A stretch of 64,000 bases of DNA from Pseudomonadota bacterium (GTDB lineage: Bacteria > Pseudomonadota > Gammaproteobacteria > Steroidobacterales > Woeseiaceae). The stretch is taken from contig JACZWL010000013.1 of the NCBI GenBank assembly GCA_022572185.1, forward strand, positions 1 through 64,000, written 5' to 3'. Of the stretch, positions 29,391 through 39,083 are shown piece by piece. Each line of letters starts with the position of its first letter. The stretch's first letter is position 1. Position numbers and translations under genes: made by a program. The notes beneath the pieces are model-generated. The model had not been told where the DNA came from and did not search any database. It was given only the letters and a program-made list of their open reading frames with translations.

Positions 29391-30092
29391 ATGACCGTAG
29401 GTCCCTGTTACTCCCTGAGAATCATCGTGGCGATGGGTGGATTGCTTCTCATCGCTGCCTGCGGGCCGAAGACCCGCTGGGATCACACGCCCCGTGACCA
29501 GCATATCGTTCGCTCCGACGAGACGCTTTTCACGATCGCCTGGCGATACGGCGAAGATCCCCGCGACCTGGCGCGCTGGAACAATCTCGGTGACGGCACG
29601 CTGATTTACCCGGGTCAGGTCATTCGCCTGACGCCGCCTGCCGGGGGGCGCCGCTCATCCTCCACATCGACTTCCAAACCGGCCGGCAAGCGGCCCTTGC
29701 CGCCGGTCCCGACACAAGCGGCACCACCCTGGGGCTGGCCCGCCACGGGCAAGGTCATGGTCGAATTTGGCGACCGGCCGGGCAGCGGCACCGGCATTCT
29801 GGTCGACGGGTCGATCGGTCAGCCCATCAAGGCCGCGGCAACCGGGTCCGTCGTGTATGCGGGCAGTGGACTAATTGGTTACGGAGAGCTTATTATCCTG
29901 AAGCACAACGACACCTACCTGAGTGCGTACGGGCATAATGCGTCGCTACTGGTCAAAGAGGGCCAGGCCATAAAAAAAGGTCAACGAATAGCGACGATGG
30001 GTGAGGGGCCGGGAGGCAAGCCGCGACTGCATTTTGAAATCAGGCGCAATGGCAAGCCGGTTAACCCGCGACAGTATCTGCCGGCGAGATAA
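29391..30092 (+). CDS. nlpD: Lipoprotein NlpD/LytM-type amidase activator
   Basis: Outer-membrane lipoprotein that activates cell-wall amidases at division. A lipobox (LLLIAAC, Cys near residue 24) ends the signal peptide. A LysM domain ([20 protein letters not shown]) lies at ~40-85. A Pro/Ser-rich linker follows, and then a LytM/M23 domain (~125-230) with [16 protein letters not shown] and [14 protein letters not shown]. Length is 233. In relatives the main rpoS promoter lies within nlpD, but I could not place one with confidence. Confidence 0.92.
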   Translation: MTVGPCYSLRIIVAMGGLLLIAACGPKTRWDHTPRDQHIVRSDETLFTIAWRYGEDPRDLARWNNLGDGTLIYPGQVIRLTPPAGGRRSSSTSTSKPAGKRPLPPVPTQAAPPWGWPATGKVMVEFGDRPGSGTGILVDGSIGQPIKAAATGSVVYAGSGLIGYGELIILKHNDTYLSAYGHNASLLVKEGQAIKKGQRIATMGEGPGGKPRLHFEIRRNGKPVNPRQYLPAR

Positions 30093-30136
30093 TTCGACTT
30101 GACCGTCAAATAACGTCCTCGTGGTCTGCTCCCGAA

Positions 30137-31084
30137 ATGGCGAGGTTTGGACTTGTGGGCGAGCTGCGATTTTCCAGTGCATCGACCGGACGTCAGCGGG
30201 GGCCTGGACCGGACTCGGCTCCTGAGAATCGCCCGCATGCATCCCGCTACGCGAATCGCAGCATCGATCCCACCTGCATTTACCTGAACGAGATCGGCGT
30301 GTCGCCGCTCCTGACGCGCTCAGAGGAGGTCAAATTCGCGCGCCGGATCGGAAAAGGTGACGAGACCGCCCGGCATCGCATGATTGAAAGCAATCTTCGC
30401 CTGGTCGTGAAAATTGCACGCCGCTATATCAATCGTGGGCTGCCGCTTCTGGACCTCATTGAAGAAGGCAATCTCGGGCTGATTCACGCCGTCAAGAAGT
30501 TCGATCCAGAACGCGGTTTTCGCTTTTCGACTTATGGCACATGGTGGATTCGCCAGACCATCGAGCGCGCGATCATGAACCAGTCACGCACGGTTCGATT
30601 GCCTATCCACGTGATCAAGGAGATCAATGCCTGTGTTCGTGCATCACGGCGCCTGCGACAGGTCCGGGACAGCCATCCAACGGCGGCAAACATTGCCGAC
30701 TACCTGGGCAAAGACATAGCCGATGTCGAAAGGCTGCTGGCATTACACGAGCGCGTCACGATCCGCTCGAGCAGTGCCGATGATGAGCGCGCAGCACTCG
30801 ATTCGTTGCCGGCGAGACACGATGCCGAACCCGCACAATGTGCCCAGCAGGAACGGGTCAATGCGATCCTCGATACATGGGTATTCAAGCTGAGCAACAA
30901 ACAACGGGCCGTCGTTGAATGGCGATTCGGCTTGCACGGCTATCGTCGCCTGACGCTGGAGGAGATTGGCAGAGAGATCGGGGTGACCCGGGAGCGGGTT
31001 CGCCAGATTCAGCTCGATGCCCTGGGAAACCTGCGCAGCATGATGGAGAGCCACGGTATTTTCGGCGATTCGATGCTCGACTGA
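30137..31084 (+). CDS. rpoS: RNA polymerase sigma factor RpoS
   Basis: Stationary-phase and general stress sigma factor. After a short ~40-residue N-terminus come region 1.2 ([20 protein letters not shown]), region 2 ([60 protein letters not shown]), region 3, and region 4 ([20 protein letters not shown]). Length is 315 (E. coli 330). The position after nlpD separates it from rpoD and rpoH. The stop is followed by an inverted repeat that starts on the stop codon. Confidence 0.95.
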   Translation: MARFGLVGELRFSSASTGRQRGPGPDSAPENRPHASRYANRSIDPTCIYLNEIGVSPLLTRSEEVKFARRIGKGDETARHRMIESNLRLVVKIARRYINRGLPLLDLIEEGNLGLIHAVKKFDPERGFRFSTYGTWWIRQTIERAIMNQSRTVRLPIHVIKEINACVRASRRLRQVRDSHPTAANIADYLGKDIADVERLLALHERVTIRSSSADDERAALDSLPARHDAEPAQCAQQERVNAILDTWVFKLSNKQRAVVEWRFGLHGYRRLTLEEIGREIGVTRERVRQIQLDALGNLRSMMESHGIFGDSMLD

Positions 31085-31127
31085 TTGGGGTCGAACCGCT
31101 AAGAACTCCTGGCGGTTCGACCCCAAT
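31084..31127. repeat. REP-like inverted repeat, GGGGTCGAACCGC family, third copy
   Basis: Perfect 16 bp arms (31084-31099 attggggtcgaaccgc and 31112-31127) with a 12-base loop, beginning on the last base of the rpoS stop codon. It lies in the convergent gap between rpoS and the Mth938-like gene and may act as a terminator. Confidence 0.85.
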
Positions 31128-31130
31128 CTC

Positions 31131-31190
31131 GGGACAGACCCCGGGACAGACCCCGGGACAGACCCCGGGACAGACCCCGGGACAGACCCC
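31131..31190. repeat. Five perfect tandem copies of a 12 bp unit
   Basis: GGGACAGACCCC is repeated five times without a mismatch from 31131 to 31190. Each unit is itself partly palindromic (GGG...CCC) and shares the GACAGACCCC word of gammaproteobacterial REP-like sequences. It is immediately next to the third GGGGTCGAACCGC hairpin. In one frame it would read GQTP repeats, but no real gene spans it. Confidence 0.95.
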
Positions 31191-31212
31191 TTGTTGGGGT
31201 ACGCGTCGCCGT

Positions 31213-31584
31213 TTACTGCTTGACGATCAGCACCGCCGCGACCCGGCGGCCCTCGCTGATAAGAATATTGAAGGTGCGGCATGCGGCGGCCGTGTCCATC
31301 GTCTCGAGACCGATACCGCGCCGGGCCAGGGAAAAGACGAGTTCGCGAGGCGGAAAAACGGACAACGGGCCCGTGCCGAGCAAGATCAGCTCCGGTTCCG
31401 ATGCGAGCAGCGGCTCGAAATCGTCCTCGGTCAACTCCTCGATGACTGACGCCTGCCAGTCGTGCATGATTTCATCGGCCGTGAGCGCGATGTTATCGCG
31501 CACGAGTTTGTCGCCGACCTGGATCGCCCCCGGTTCGACGTGGCGAATCGTGACCTTGGAAATCTGATGTCTGGTAAATTTCAA
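31213..31584 (-). CDS. Mth938-like domain protein (DUF498 family)
   Basis: Small soluble protein of 123 residues. It carries the family pattern GAIQVGDKLVRDNIALTADE, then ELILLGTG-PLSVFPP and GIGLETMDTAAACRTFNIL. The fold is known from Mth938 and human NDUFAF3/AAMDC relatives. NDUFAF3 helps complex I assembly, but the bacterial role is not established. The start is a TTG at 31584 and is uncertain. It is convergent with rpoS and divergent from the rpfE-like gene. Confidence 0.75.
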   Translation of the reverse strand: MKFTRHQISKVTIRHVEPGAIQVGDKLVRDNIALTADEIMHDWQASVIEELTEDDFEPLLASEPELILLGTGPLSVFPPRELVFSLARRGIGLETMDTAAACRTFNILISEGRRVAAVLIVKQ

Positions 31585-31741
31585 GGAGCTGTCCGATACA
31601 GTTCGTTGCTTGTCCGTCCCGGCAGATTCGTTACCATGCCCCGGACCGCGGCATGTTTCCTGGCCGCCGCATCATCATACAAAGATGTGCTGCGCGACGG
31701 AAAGAAACTTGTTATGCCGGCGATGAAAAGGTTTTAAGTGC

Positions 31742-32698
31742 TTGAAGGATAAAGAGAAAAACAGAAAGGCAATCGTCGTGCTACCGCCGGCAATGGGCGG
31801 GCGCATCAGCAGTGACACAGACCGTCGCTGGCTTTCCCGCTCGCCGCTGCGGGTTTCCGAGTCACCCCGGGAGATATTCGCGAGGGTGCTGTCGGCGGCC
31901 GGCTTGTCACCGGTCGAGGAGGGACTGGCGGCGCTCAGACTATGGGGCCAGACCGGCGATCGGCCGAACGTATGGGTCGCTGCCGCCGACCCGGTCTACC
32001 TGGAAGCGAGGCTGGATCATCTTTGCCTGTACGCGCTCACAGGAGCGCAGTGGCCCGGGTCGGATTTGCCGGCCATTTTCGACTTCCTGCAGAAGTCGCT
32101 GGGCGATGATACGACCTTCGCGTTTGTGCGCGTCGGCAAATACGGTTATCTGCGGGGCGACGAGGCGATGGCAACTGCATCGGTATCGGCAGCGGCCATT
32201 GACGGCCAGGAGCCGGACGAATACATGCCGTCCGGCGAGTCCGCGGCCGCCTATCACAGGCTGTCCAGCGAAATGCAGATGTGCCTCCACGAGCACGAGA
32301 TCAATCTGCGGCGTGAAGCGCAGGGCTTGATGCCGGTCAATTCGGTCTGGTTCTGGGGCGGTGGCAAGGCGCCGCAGCAAAAGGCGCAACAGATGCCGCC
32401 GTTGTTTGGCGATGACCCGCTGTTCAAGGGCTACTGGGAAAGTCGCACAGGGGTCATGGAGCCGTGGCCGGGGAATTTCACGAGATGTCTCGACGTTGCA
32501 GTCAAAGATCTCGTTGTCGTGACCCCGGCATCTGACAAGGACGGTGATGCGCTTGCAGCGTATTTCGATGAGCTTCGGGAATTGTTGAGAACCGGTCGGC
32601 TGAATAAGCTGGTCTTGTTGTTTCGCGACGGATTGACAGCCGAAGTTGGTCGATTCGACGCTTTTCGCGTGTGGCGCCGCTTATCGGAGCTGTTGTAA
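31742..32698 (+). CDS. RpfE-like conserved protein upstream of recJ
   Basis: A soluble protein of 318 residues with a short basic N-terminus and the distinctive segment VNSVWFWGGGKAPQ (~residues 200-213). A GYLRGDEAMATASVSAAAIDG-like region precedes it and an acidic C-terminal helix ends it. As I recall, this matches the RpfE / phosphoglycerate-mutase-like proteins encoded beside recJ in Xanthomonas and Pseudomonas relatives; the biochemical role is not known to me. The start is a TTG at 31742; a GTG at 31778 is possible. It lies 10 bp before recJ, so the two are probably co-transcribed. Confidence 0.7.
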   Translation: MKDKEKNRKAIVVLPPAMGGRISSDTDRRWLSRSPLRVSESPREIFARVLSAAGLSPVEEGLAALRLWGQTGDRPNVWVAAADPVYLEARLDHLCLYALTGAQWPGSDLPAIFDFLQKSLGDDTTFAFVRVGKYGYLRGDEAMATASVSAAAIDGQEPDEYMPSGESAAAYHRLSSEMQMCLHEHEINLRREAQGLMPVNSVWFWGGGKAPQQKAQQMPPLFGDDPLFKGYWESRTGVMEPWPGNFTRCLDVAVKDLVVVTPASDKDGDALAAYFDELRELLRTGRLNKLVLLFRDGLTAEVGRFDAFRVWRRLSELL

Positions 32699-32708
32699 AA
32701 CATCAACA

Positions 32709-34412
32709 ATGATTCCATACCGGCCACTGCAGACAAGACGCGTGCCAGAACAGTCTGTGCTCGATGCGCTTCACGATTTCGATCCCGTGCTCGCACGCGT
32801 CTATGCTGCGCGCGGTATCTCCGCCCCGGAGGAACTGGACCACAGCCTGAACAAGCTCGCGCCGATCAGCGCATTGAACGGGGTTGCCGATGCCGTCGAT
32901 CTGCTCCGTCAGTTTCGCGACAGGCATGTCACCGTAATCGGTGATTTCGATGCCGATGGTGCGACCAGTACGGCACTCGTTCTCCGTTGCCTTCGGGATT
33001 TCGGATTTGCGAATGTCGATTATCTGGTGCCGAATCGATTCGAGTTCGGTTACGGGCTGACACCGGAAATAGTGCGTGTAGCTGCCGGGCGGTCGCCGGC
33101 CTTGCTGATCACAGTAGATAACGGCGTCTCCAGCATCGCCGGTGTTGCCGAGGCTGAACGCCTTGGCATCCCGGTGCTGATTACCGATCACCACCTGCCC
33201 GGCACTGAATTGCCCGACGCGGCAGCAATGGTCAATCCGAATCTTTCTGACAGCGGTTTTCCCAGCCGGCACCTGGCCGGCGTGGGTGTCGCGTTTTATC
33301 TGATGGCGGCGCTCGGGCGGACTCTCGAGTCAGAAGGTGTCGAAGGCGCGGCAAGGAAACCGGCGACCTATCTCGATCTCGTGGCATTGGGTACCGTCGC
33401 TGATGTCGTTGCGCTCGATCACAACAATCGCATCCTGGTCAGGCAGGGACTGGAACGGATACGGGCCGGCAAAGCGGTGCCAGGCATACAGGCACTGTTG
33501 AAGCAGTCGGGCCGCGCGATTGGGCGCACCGTAAGCTCGGATCTGGGCTTCGTTGTCGGCCCAAGGCTGAATGCCGCAGGGCGACTCGAAGACATGTCGA
33601 TCGGTATCGAATGTCTGCTCACTGACGACTCCGCATTGGCTGACAGGTATGCCGCGACCCTGGACCGCATCAACAGTGAACGACGGCACATTGAAACGAA
33701 AATGCGTGACCAGGCCTTCGCCTATGTCGATGCCATGGATGATCGACGCCTTCCCGCCTGTGTGTGTCTCTATGACGAGTCGTGGCACCAGGGAATCGTC
33801 GGCCTGATCGCATCCCGCGTGCGCGAGCGCTGTCATCGCCCGGTCATTGCATTTGCGCGCGATGACGGGGGCGAGCTAAAAGGATCTGCGCGTTCGGTCC
33901 CGGGCGTGCATATACGGGATTTGCTTGAGTCCGTTGCGACGACGCGTCCCGGCCTGATATCCAAATTTGGTGGGCATGCGATGGCGGCGGGCCTGAATCT
34001 CCCGCAGGAGCATTTTACCGAGTTTTCCGATTGTGCATCCCAACAAATAAAGCGGCTTTATCCAACGGCCGATTTCAGCGGTGCGTTGCTGACCGACGGC
34101 ACGCTGCCGCCGGGTTCCATGAATTTGCAATTCGCGGGCCTGCTGCGTGAATCCGGACCATGGGGCGCCGGGTTTCCGGAACCGATGTGGAGTGGCGAAT
34201 TCTCCGTCGTCGATCAGCGGGTCGTTGGCGAGAATCACCTGAAAATGCGCGTCCAGCCCGCCGATGGCGGGACCGTGATCGACGCGATCGCATTCAACCA
34301 GGCGGGCTTGCCACTCCGAGGCCTCGTCAACCTGGCTTATCGCCTCGACGTAAACGAGTTCCGTGGCGTCGAGACAGCGCAGTTGATCGTGGAACAAATA
34401 GTCCCGTGTTAA
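32709..34412 (+). CDS. recJ: Single-stranded-DNA-specific exonuclease RecJ
   Basis: 5'-3' exonuclease acting in RecF-pathway recombination and mismatch repair. The DHH phosphoesterase core has VIGDFDADGATSTAL, ITVDNGVSS, LITDHHLPG and ALGTVADVVAL. The DHHA1 domain has SKFGGHAMAAGLNL, and a C-terminal OB fold follows. The ATG at 32709 gives MIPYRPLQTRRVPE and 567 residues (E. coli 577). Confidence 0.95.
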   Translation: MIPYRPLQTRRVPEQSVLDALHDFDPVLARVYAARGISAPEELDHSLNKLAPISALNGVADAVDLLRQFRDRHVTVIGDFDADGATSTALVLRCLRDFGFANVDYLVPNRFEFGYGLTPEIVRVAAGRSPALLITVDNGVSSIAGVAEAERLGIPVLITDHHLPGTELPDAAAMVNPNLSDSGFPSRHLAGVGVAFYLMAALGRTLESEGVEGAARKPATYLDLVALGTVADVVALDHNNRILVRQGLERIRAGKAVPGIQALLKQSGRAIGRTVSSDLGFVVGPRLNAAGRLEDMSIGIECLLTDDSALADRYAATLDRINSERRHIETKMRDQAFAYVDAMDDRRLPACVCLYDESWHQGIVGLIASRVRERCHRPVIAFARDDGGELKGSARSVPGVHIRDLLESVATTRPGLISKFGGHAMAAGLNLPQEHFTEFSDCASQQIKRLYPTADFSGALLTDGTLPPGSMNLQFAGLLRESGPWGAGFPEPMWSGEFSVVDQRVVGENHLKMRVQPADGGTVIDAIAFNQAGLPLRGLVNLAYRLDVNEFRGVETAQLIVEQIVPC

Positions 34413-34474
34413 GATGCCGCGTTTTGCGCAGCATGCTGATGAAATAGTCGGCCTGATCGTTGAATGGAAGCAAA

Positions 34475-35570
34475 ATGGAAACTGGCCAGATAAAACTGAA
34501 GATCACCGACCTGTCGGAACGCACGACAGCGTTAAGGGGGTATCTTTGACTATGAAGGCAAGGCCGAGCGCCTGGCGGAAGTGCGCCGGGAACTCGAAGA
34601 CCCGGATATCTGGAACAAACCCGAACGCGCGCAGTCGCTGGGGATAGAGCGGGCCCAACTCGAGAAAGTGGTCGATGCGCTCGATGAGCTTCCAAGCGGG
34701 CTTAACGATGCCGATGAGCTTTTGAGCCTGGCCATCGAGGAGGACGATGATTCGACGGTCCGGGAAATCGCTGCTGATCTCGAGGGCCTCGAGCAGCGCA
34801 TCGCCGGGCTCGAGTTTCGCCGCATGTTCAGCGGCGAGATGGACGACAGCAACGCGTTTGTCGATATTCAGTCAGGTGCCGGCGGTACCGAAGCCCAGGA
34901 CTGGGCGGAAATGCTTCTGCGTATGTACCTGCGCTGGGCGGATTCACATGGTTATCAAACGGAGGTCATCGAAGCGTCCGCCGGCGAAGTCGCCGGCATT
35001 AAAAGCGCGACCGTACGGGTCGCGGGCGAGTATGCGTACGGCTGGTTGCGAACCGAAACCGGCGTGCACCGCCTGGTCAGAAAATCTCCTTTCGATTCCG
35101 GCAATCGCCGCCACACCTCGTTCGCCAGCGTTTTCGTATCGCCCGAAGTAGACGACGATATCGATATCGAAATCAATCCTTCGGATCTGCGGATCGACGT
35201 CTATCGTGCAAGTGGCGCTGGCGGTCAGCACGTCAATCGCACAGAATCCGCAGTGCGGATCACGCACATGCCGACGCATACCGTCGTGCAATGTCAGAAC
35301 GACCGCTCGCAACACAAGAACAAAGCAACGGCAATGAAACAGCTGAAAGCAAAACTTTATGAGCTCGAACTGCACAGACGTCGTGCAGAAGCGTCGAAAG
35401 TAGAGGAAGGCAAAGCAGATGTTGGATGGGGAAATCAGATAAGGTCATACGTTCTGGACCAGAGCAGGATCAAGGATCTGCGAACCGGGATTGAGACCGG
35501 CAACACCCAGGCCGTCCTTGATGGCGGACTGGATCAATTCATCGAGGCCAGCCTGAAGCAGGGGCTCTAG
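34475..35570 (+). CDS. prfB: Peptide chain release factor 2, with programmed +1 frameshift
   Basis: RF2 reads UGA and UAA stops. The ATG at 34475 opens 24 codons ending ALRGYL, then an in-frame TGA at 34547-34549. The slippery stop is AGGGGGTATCTTTGAC (34535-34550), as in E. coli prfB: an internal Shine-Dalgarno AGGGGG, CTT, TGA, C. After skipping T34547 the frame continues [20 protein letters not shown] to the TAG at 35568-35570, giving 364 residues (E. coli 365). RF2 features are [12 protein letters not shown] (stop recognition) and [13 protein letters not shown] (GGQ catalytic loop). Low RF2 favours the frameshift, giving autoregulation. The stop TAG lies in a dispersed palindromic repeat. 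Confidence 0.96.
34535..34550 (+). promoter_or_regulatory. prfB +1 programmed frameshift signal
   Basis: An internal Shine-Dalgarno-like AGGGGG (34535-34540) is followed three bases later by CTT TGA C. This is the known RF2 autoregulatory recoding element. The CTT codon slips to TTT when UGA termination is slow. Confidence 0.93.
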
Positions 35571-35595
35571 TGGTTCAACAAGGTCATTGTGAACG
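35569..35595 (+). repeat. Dispersed TGGTCCAACAAGG palindrome, copy E (divergent)
   Basis: AGTGGTTCAACAAGG then TCATTGTGAACGA, spanning the prfB stop (TAG 35568-35570) and the lysS GTG start (35589). GTTCA/TGAAC form the stem. It is the most diverged of the five copies. Confidence 0.55.
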
Positions 35596-37097
35596 ATAAG
35601 AAAAAAAACAATCCGGAAGAAAGTGCGCTGATTGCCGAGCGTCGACGCAAACTTTCAGAATTACGCAAGGCCGGCAACGCTTTCCCGAATGACTTCCGGC
35701 GAAACGCACTTGCCGAAGAGTTGCACCAGGCCTATGGCGAACATGAGGACCCTGGCCTGCGCGCGCAGGTCATCGAAGTGAAGGTCTCAGGCCGCATGAT
35801 GGTCAAGCGTGTGATGGGCAAGGCCAGCTTCATCAAAGTCCAGGACCGGACCGGGCAGATCCAGATCCGACTCGAGCGCGACCGGCTCGCCGATGGCCTT
35901 TACCAGGATTTCAAGAAATGGGATGTCGGCGACATCATCGGCGTCTCGGGAACCCTGTTCAAGACCAAGACCGGGGAACTGACCGTAATGGCCGACGATG
36001 TGCGGCTGCTTACAAAGTCGTTACGGCCATTGCCGGAGAAATTCCATGGCCTGGCGGACCGGGAAATACGATACCGGCAGCGTTATGTCGATCTGATTAT
36101 GAGCGAGGACAGCCGCCGCCTGTTCCGGTTGCGTTCGGAGCTGATCGCCTACATCCGTGCGTTCCTCGATGCGCAGGATTTTCTGGAAGTCGAAACACCG
36201 ATGATGCAGACGGCGCCGGGCGGTGCTATCGCAAGACCATTTACGACGCACCACAAGGCGCTCGACATGCAACTCTATATGAGAATCGCGCCGGAGCTGT
36301 TTTTGAAGCGCCTCGTCGTCGGTGGGTTTGAACGGGTCTATGAAATCAACAGGAGCTTCCGCAACGAGGGAATGTCGACGCAGCACAATCCCGAGTTCAC
36401 GATGCTCGAACTCTATCGAGCCTATGCCGACTACCAGGACCTGATCGAGATGATCGAGGCCTTGCTGCGCGGCATGTCGGAATCTCTGCTCGGTGAATCA
36501 AAACTGCGATATCAGGGCGAGGAATACGATTTTTCGAAACCATTTGCGCGCATGACCGTGGAAGAGGCGATCATCAAATATAACCCGGAGATAGACAAAG
36601 ATGCGTTGCGTGACTTCAGTTACCTGAAAGGTATCGCTGACAAACTTGGCATCGATGTGAAACAGAGTTATGGCAGTGGCAAACTGCAGATCGAGATATT
36701 CGAAAAAACCTGCGAAGCGAAGCTGCTTGAGCCGATATTCATTACCGCGTATCCGACGGAAGTGTCGCCGCTGTCGAGATGCAATGACGACGATCCATTC
36801 ATCACAGACCGCTTCGAACTTTTTATTGCTGGTCGTGAAATCGCGAACGGCTTCTCGGAACTGAATGATTCGGAGGATCAGGCGGAGCGATTCAAGGCGC
36901 AGGCGGCGAGTCGGTCGGCCGGTGACGACGAGGCGATGTCCTACGACGCAGACTATATTCGGGCACTCGAATACGGTATGCCGCCCACGGCCGGCCTTGG
37001 GCTGGGCATAGACCGGCTTGTCATGTTATTCACGGATTCACCATCCATTCGGGATGTGCTTCTGTTCCCGCATATGCGGCCCGAGACTTTCAATTAA
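35589..37097 (+). CDS. lysS: Lysyl-tRNA synthetase, class II
   Basis: Charges tRNA-Lys. An N-terminal OB-fold anticodon-binding domain ([19 protein letters not shown], ~65-150) is followed by the class II core. Motif 2 is [17 protein letters not shown] and motif 3 is [20 protein letters not shown]. Length is 502 (E. coli 505). The start is the GTG at 35589, within a palindromic repeat copy, 18 bp after prfB. The prfB-lysS pair is conserved. Confidence 0.96.
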   Translation: MNDKKKNNPEESALIAERRRKLSELRKAGNAFPNDFRRNALAEELHQAYGEHEDPGLRAQVIEVKVSGRMMVKRVMGKASFIKVQDRTGQIQIRLERDRLADGLYQDFKKWDVGDIIGVSGTLFKTKTGELTVMADDVRLLTKSLRPLPEKFHGLADREIRYRQRYVDLIMSEDSRRLFRLRSELIAYIRAFLDAQDFLEVETPMMQTAPGGAIARPFTTHHKALDMQLYMRIAPELFLKRLVVGGFERVYEINRSFRNEGMSTQHNPEFTMLELYRAYADYQDLIEMIEALLRGMSESLLGESKLRYQGEEYDFSKPFARMTVEEAIIKYNPEIDKDALRDFSYLKGIADKLGIDVKQSYGSGKLQIEIFEKTCEAKLLEPIFITAYPTEVSPLSRCNDDDPFITDRFELFIAGREIANGFSELNDSEDQAERFKAQAASRSAGDDEAMSYDADYIRALEYGMPPTAGLGLGIDRLVMLFTDSPSIRDVLLFPHMRPETFN

Positions 37098-37102
37098 TAA
37101 AC

Positions 37103-37154
37103 GGTGCCCCGGGGCGCCTTATGGCTTTGTTGATTCGCCCGTCCAGACGGGCGA
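37103..37154. terminator. Two palindromes in the convergent lysS/ygfZ gap
   Basis: GGTGCCCC/GGGGCGCC (37103-37118, one G-T pair) and TCGCCCGT/ACGGGCGA (37135-37142 with 37147-37154) lie between the converging lysS and ygfZ stops. Either could terminate transcription. The second belongs to the CCCGTC..GACGGG family. Confidence 0.45.
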
Positions 37155-37174
37155 TGACCCGACATGCGGGCAAC

Positions 37175-38047
37175 TCAGGAATCTGGTAGCGCGTACGGCA
37201 TAGCCACCGGCGTCACTGCCACACCGTTGACAAAAAGTTCCTTGTCACGCATTTCCACGGGCGTTACGGCCAGTAAATCTTCGCCACTGACGTTGAGCAC
37301 CCGACCGGCGTCTTTTTCTCCATCGGTCAATTTGTCACCGACCGCAACTGTTCCACCCGTCCGGTAGCGCATCAGTCGACGCTTGCTGCTGCCGAGAAAC
37401 TTGGTCCTTGCGACGACTTCCTGTCCGGTGTAACAACCTTTGTCGAAACTGACCGCGCCGAGCAGATCGAGGTTCAGCATATGCGGCGTATACTTTTCGG
37501 CTTGATCGCCAAGGATTTCCGGAATGCCGGCGCGAATCTTTGCACCACGAAGGAAGTCTGGCGGGGCCGGCGATGTTGCCTGGAATCCGGCTTTCTCCAG
37601 ATCCGCTCCAAAGCCCATCAGTTCGACGCATTGCTCCTCGATACCGATATTGACGGCAATGAGTCCATGAGCGATGCGGCAGGCATTGATTTCCTGTCCG
37701 GGCCGCAAATCGAGCTTCTCGAGTTGCTCCAGATCCTCGCCTGTATTCAATATCAGGCAGGTCCAGTCGGCGTCGGCAACTTCGAGGCTGACATCTGCGC
37801 GCAGGCGATAGATGGTCAGCCGCTCGCAAACAGCAGCCGCTGCCGAGGCTGGCAGCACGAGGCCGTAGCCATCGTCGGTCATCAGGATCCGCAGCAGGGA
37901 GATTACGCGGCCTTTCGGGTTGCACCATGCAGCAGGGAGACTTCCCGTCTGGGCCAGACGCTCCATGTCCTGGGTCAGTTGCCCCTGAAGAAATTCGCCG
38001 GCGTCGCTCCCGGCGATGCGGATCAATTTGTAAACCTCAGCTGACAT
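37175..38047 (-). CDS. ygfZ: Folate-binding Fe-S cluster protein YgfZ
   Basis: Folate-dependent factor for Fe-S protein assembly or repair, related to the glycine cleavage T-protein and mitochondrial IBA57. It shows FLQGQLTQDM near the N-terminus, CNPKGRVISLLRI, and the invariant family signature FDKGCYTGQEVVART (Cys near residue 198). Length is 290. It faces lysS and diverges from the succinate dehydrogenase cluster, whose SdhB is an Fe-S protein. Confidence 0.94.
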   Translation of the reverse strand: MSAEVYKLIRIAGSDAGEFLQGQLTQDMERLAQTGSLPAAWCNPKGRVISLLRILMTDDGYGLVLPASAAAAVCERLTIYRLRADVSLEVADADWTCLILNTGEDLEQLEKLDLRPGQEINACRIAHGLIAVNIGIEEQCVELMGFGADLEKAGFQATSPAPPDFLRGAKIRAGIPEILGDQAEKYTPHMLNLDLLGAVSFDKGCYTGQEVVARTKFLGSSKRRLMRYRTGGTVAVGDKLTDGEKDAGRVLNVSGEDLLAVTPVEMRDKELFVNGVAVTPVAMPYALPDS

Positions 38048-38105
38048 ACTTCAATCCGTTTAATTCCGACCTGCACAAGCCTACACAGTCTGGCATACTT
38101 CCCGC

Positions 38106-38288
38106 ATGTCCGACACTACCAGCGAATCACTTGAAAAGACCGATGCCGGCAAGACCGACAGCGCGAATAATAACGCGGAAACACAGCGGGAAGGCAGCAA
38201 ACCGGTGAAGGAAATCGGCGGCAGAGACGGCCCTGACCCGACCCGTTACGGCGATTGGGAAAAAGCTGGCCGGTGCGTCGACTTTTAG
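38106..38288 (+). CDS. SDHAF4-like (DUF1674) succinate dehydrogenase assembly protein
   Basis: A 60-residue protein with a polar, probably disordered first half and the conserved end GGRDGPDPTRYGDWEKAGRC. That ending defines the DUF1674 family, which includes SDHAF4. SDHAF4 binds flavinated SdhA and shields it before complex II assembly in mitochondria. Its place 18 bp before sdhC supports the same role here. The ATG at 38106 is 58 bp from the divergent ygfZ start, so the two share a promoter region. Confidence 0.85.
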   Translation: MSDTTSESLEKTDAGKTDSANNNAETQREGSKPVKEIGGRDGPDPTRYGDWEKAGRCVDF

Positions 38289-38306
38289 AATCCTCGAAAG
38301 AATAAT

Positions 38307-38681
38307 ATGAATAAATCCGGCCGACCTTTGTCGCCACACGTATCAATTTATCGCTGGCCGATAACGATGACGCTTTCTATCCTGCACCGGGTCACCGGTG
38401 TGGCGCTGTCGGTCGGGCTCATTGTCTTGACGATCTGGCTGGTCGCCTTGTCGACGGGTGCAGCAGCTTACGAGCAAATTACCGCATTAATGCAGTCAAT
38501 TGTCGGCCGCCTGTTGTTGGCGGGCTTTAGTTTCGCGTTTTTCTTTCACTTGTGTAACGGCGTTCGACATCTCTTCTGGGACGTCGGTAAGGGATTTGAA
38601 ATACGTCAGGCAAACGCATCGGCCTGGTCGGTCGTTTTGGCGACGAGTGTCCTGACGCTTGGGCTTTGGCTGGCACTGTAG
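38307..38681 (+). CDS. sdhC: Succinate dehydrogenase cytochrome b556 subunit
   Basis: Membrane anchor of complex II. RPLSPHVSIYRWPITMTLSI with LHRVTGVALS is the SdhC N-terminal signature; the second motif lines the quinone site. Three hydrophobic helices follow, and the haem-ligand histidine is in FHLCNGVRHLFWD. Length is 124 (E. coli 129). Confidence 0.95.
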   Translation: MNKSGRPLSPHVSIYRWPITMTLSILHRVTGVALSVGLIVLTIWLVALSTGAAAYEQITALMQSIVGRLLLAGFSFAFFFHLCNGVRHLFWDVGKGFEIRQANASAWSVVLATSVLTLGLWLAL

Positions 38682-38699
38682 GTTCCAGGGAAAAATGGA

Positions 38700-39083
38700 A
38701 TGAGTCTGCGTTCTCCGCTTGGTCGTGTTCTGGGACTCGGATCTGCGAAAGAGGGAAGCAGTCACTGGTGGGCGCAGCGGATGACGGCCGTTGCCCTGGG
38801 TTTTCTGAGCACGTGGTTTCTGATATCGATCCTTTTGCTCGACAACCTGCAATTCGATGTTGTCTCCGCATGGGCCGGCAGGCCGTTCAACAGCATTCTG
38901 CTGCTTTTGACGACTGCAACGCTCGCTTATCACTCCAAGCTGGGCGTGCAGGTGGTCATTGAAGACTACGTGCACGGGCCGGCTATCAAGGTCTTCTCCC
39001 TGGTCATGAGCAATTTCACGCACATACTGCTGGCGGCAGCGGGCGTGTTCGCCGTACTAAAAATCGGCTTCGGTGCCCCATGA
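38700..39083 (+). CDS. sdhD: Succinate dehydrogenase membrane anchor subunit
   Basis: Second membrane anchor of complex II. It has [15 protein letters not shown] at the start of the first helix and the haem-ligand region [19 protein letters not shown]. Three hydrophobic segments are present. Length is 127 (E. coli 115). The stop overlaps sdhA by ATGA. Confidence 0.93.
   Translation: MSLRSPLGRVLGLGSAKEGSSHWWAQRMTAVALGFLSTWFLISILLLDNLQFDVVSAWAGRPFNSILLLLTTATLAYHSKLGVQVVIEDYVHGPAIKVFSLVMSNFTHILLAAAGVFAVLKIGFGAP

Noticed and set aside
31131-31190. CRISPR-like array
   Set aside because: The units are contiguous 12-mers with no spacers and no cas genes nearby.
30919-31449. Forward frame with repeated GQTP units
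   Set aside because: It arises from the 12 bp tandem DNA repeat and runs across the end of rpoS and the antisense of the Mth938-like gene; no family similarity.
34581-35570. prfB as a gene starting at an internal codon, or as a broken gene
   Set aside because: The upstream 24 codons plus the TGA slippery site restore full RF2 length, so this is programmed frameshifting, not truncation or mutation.
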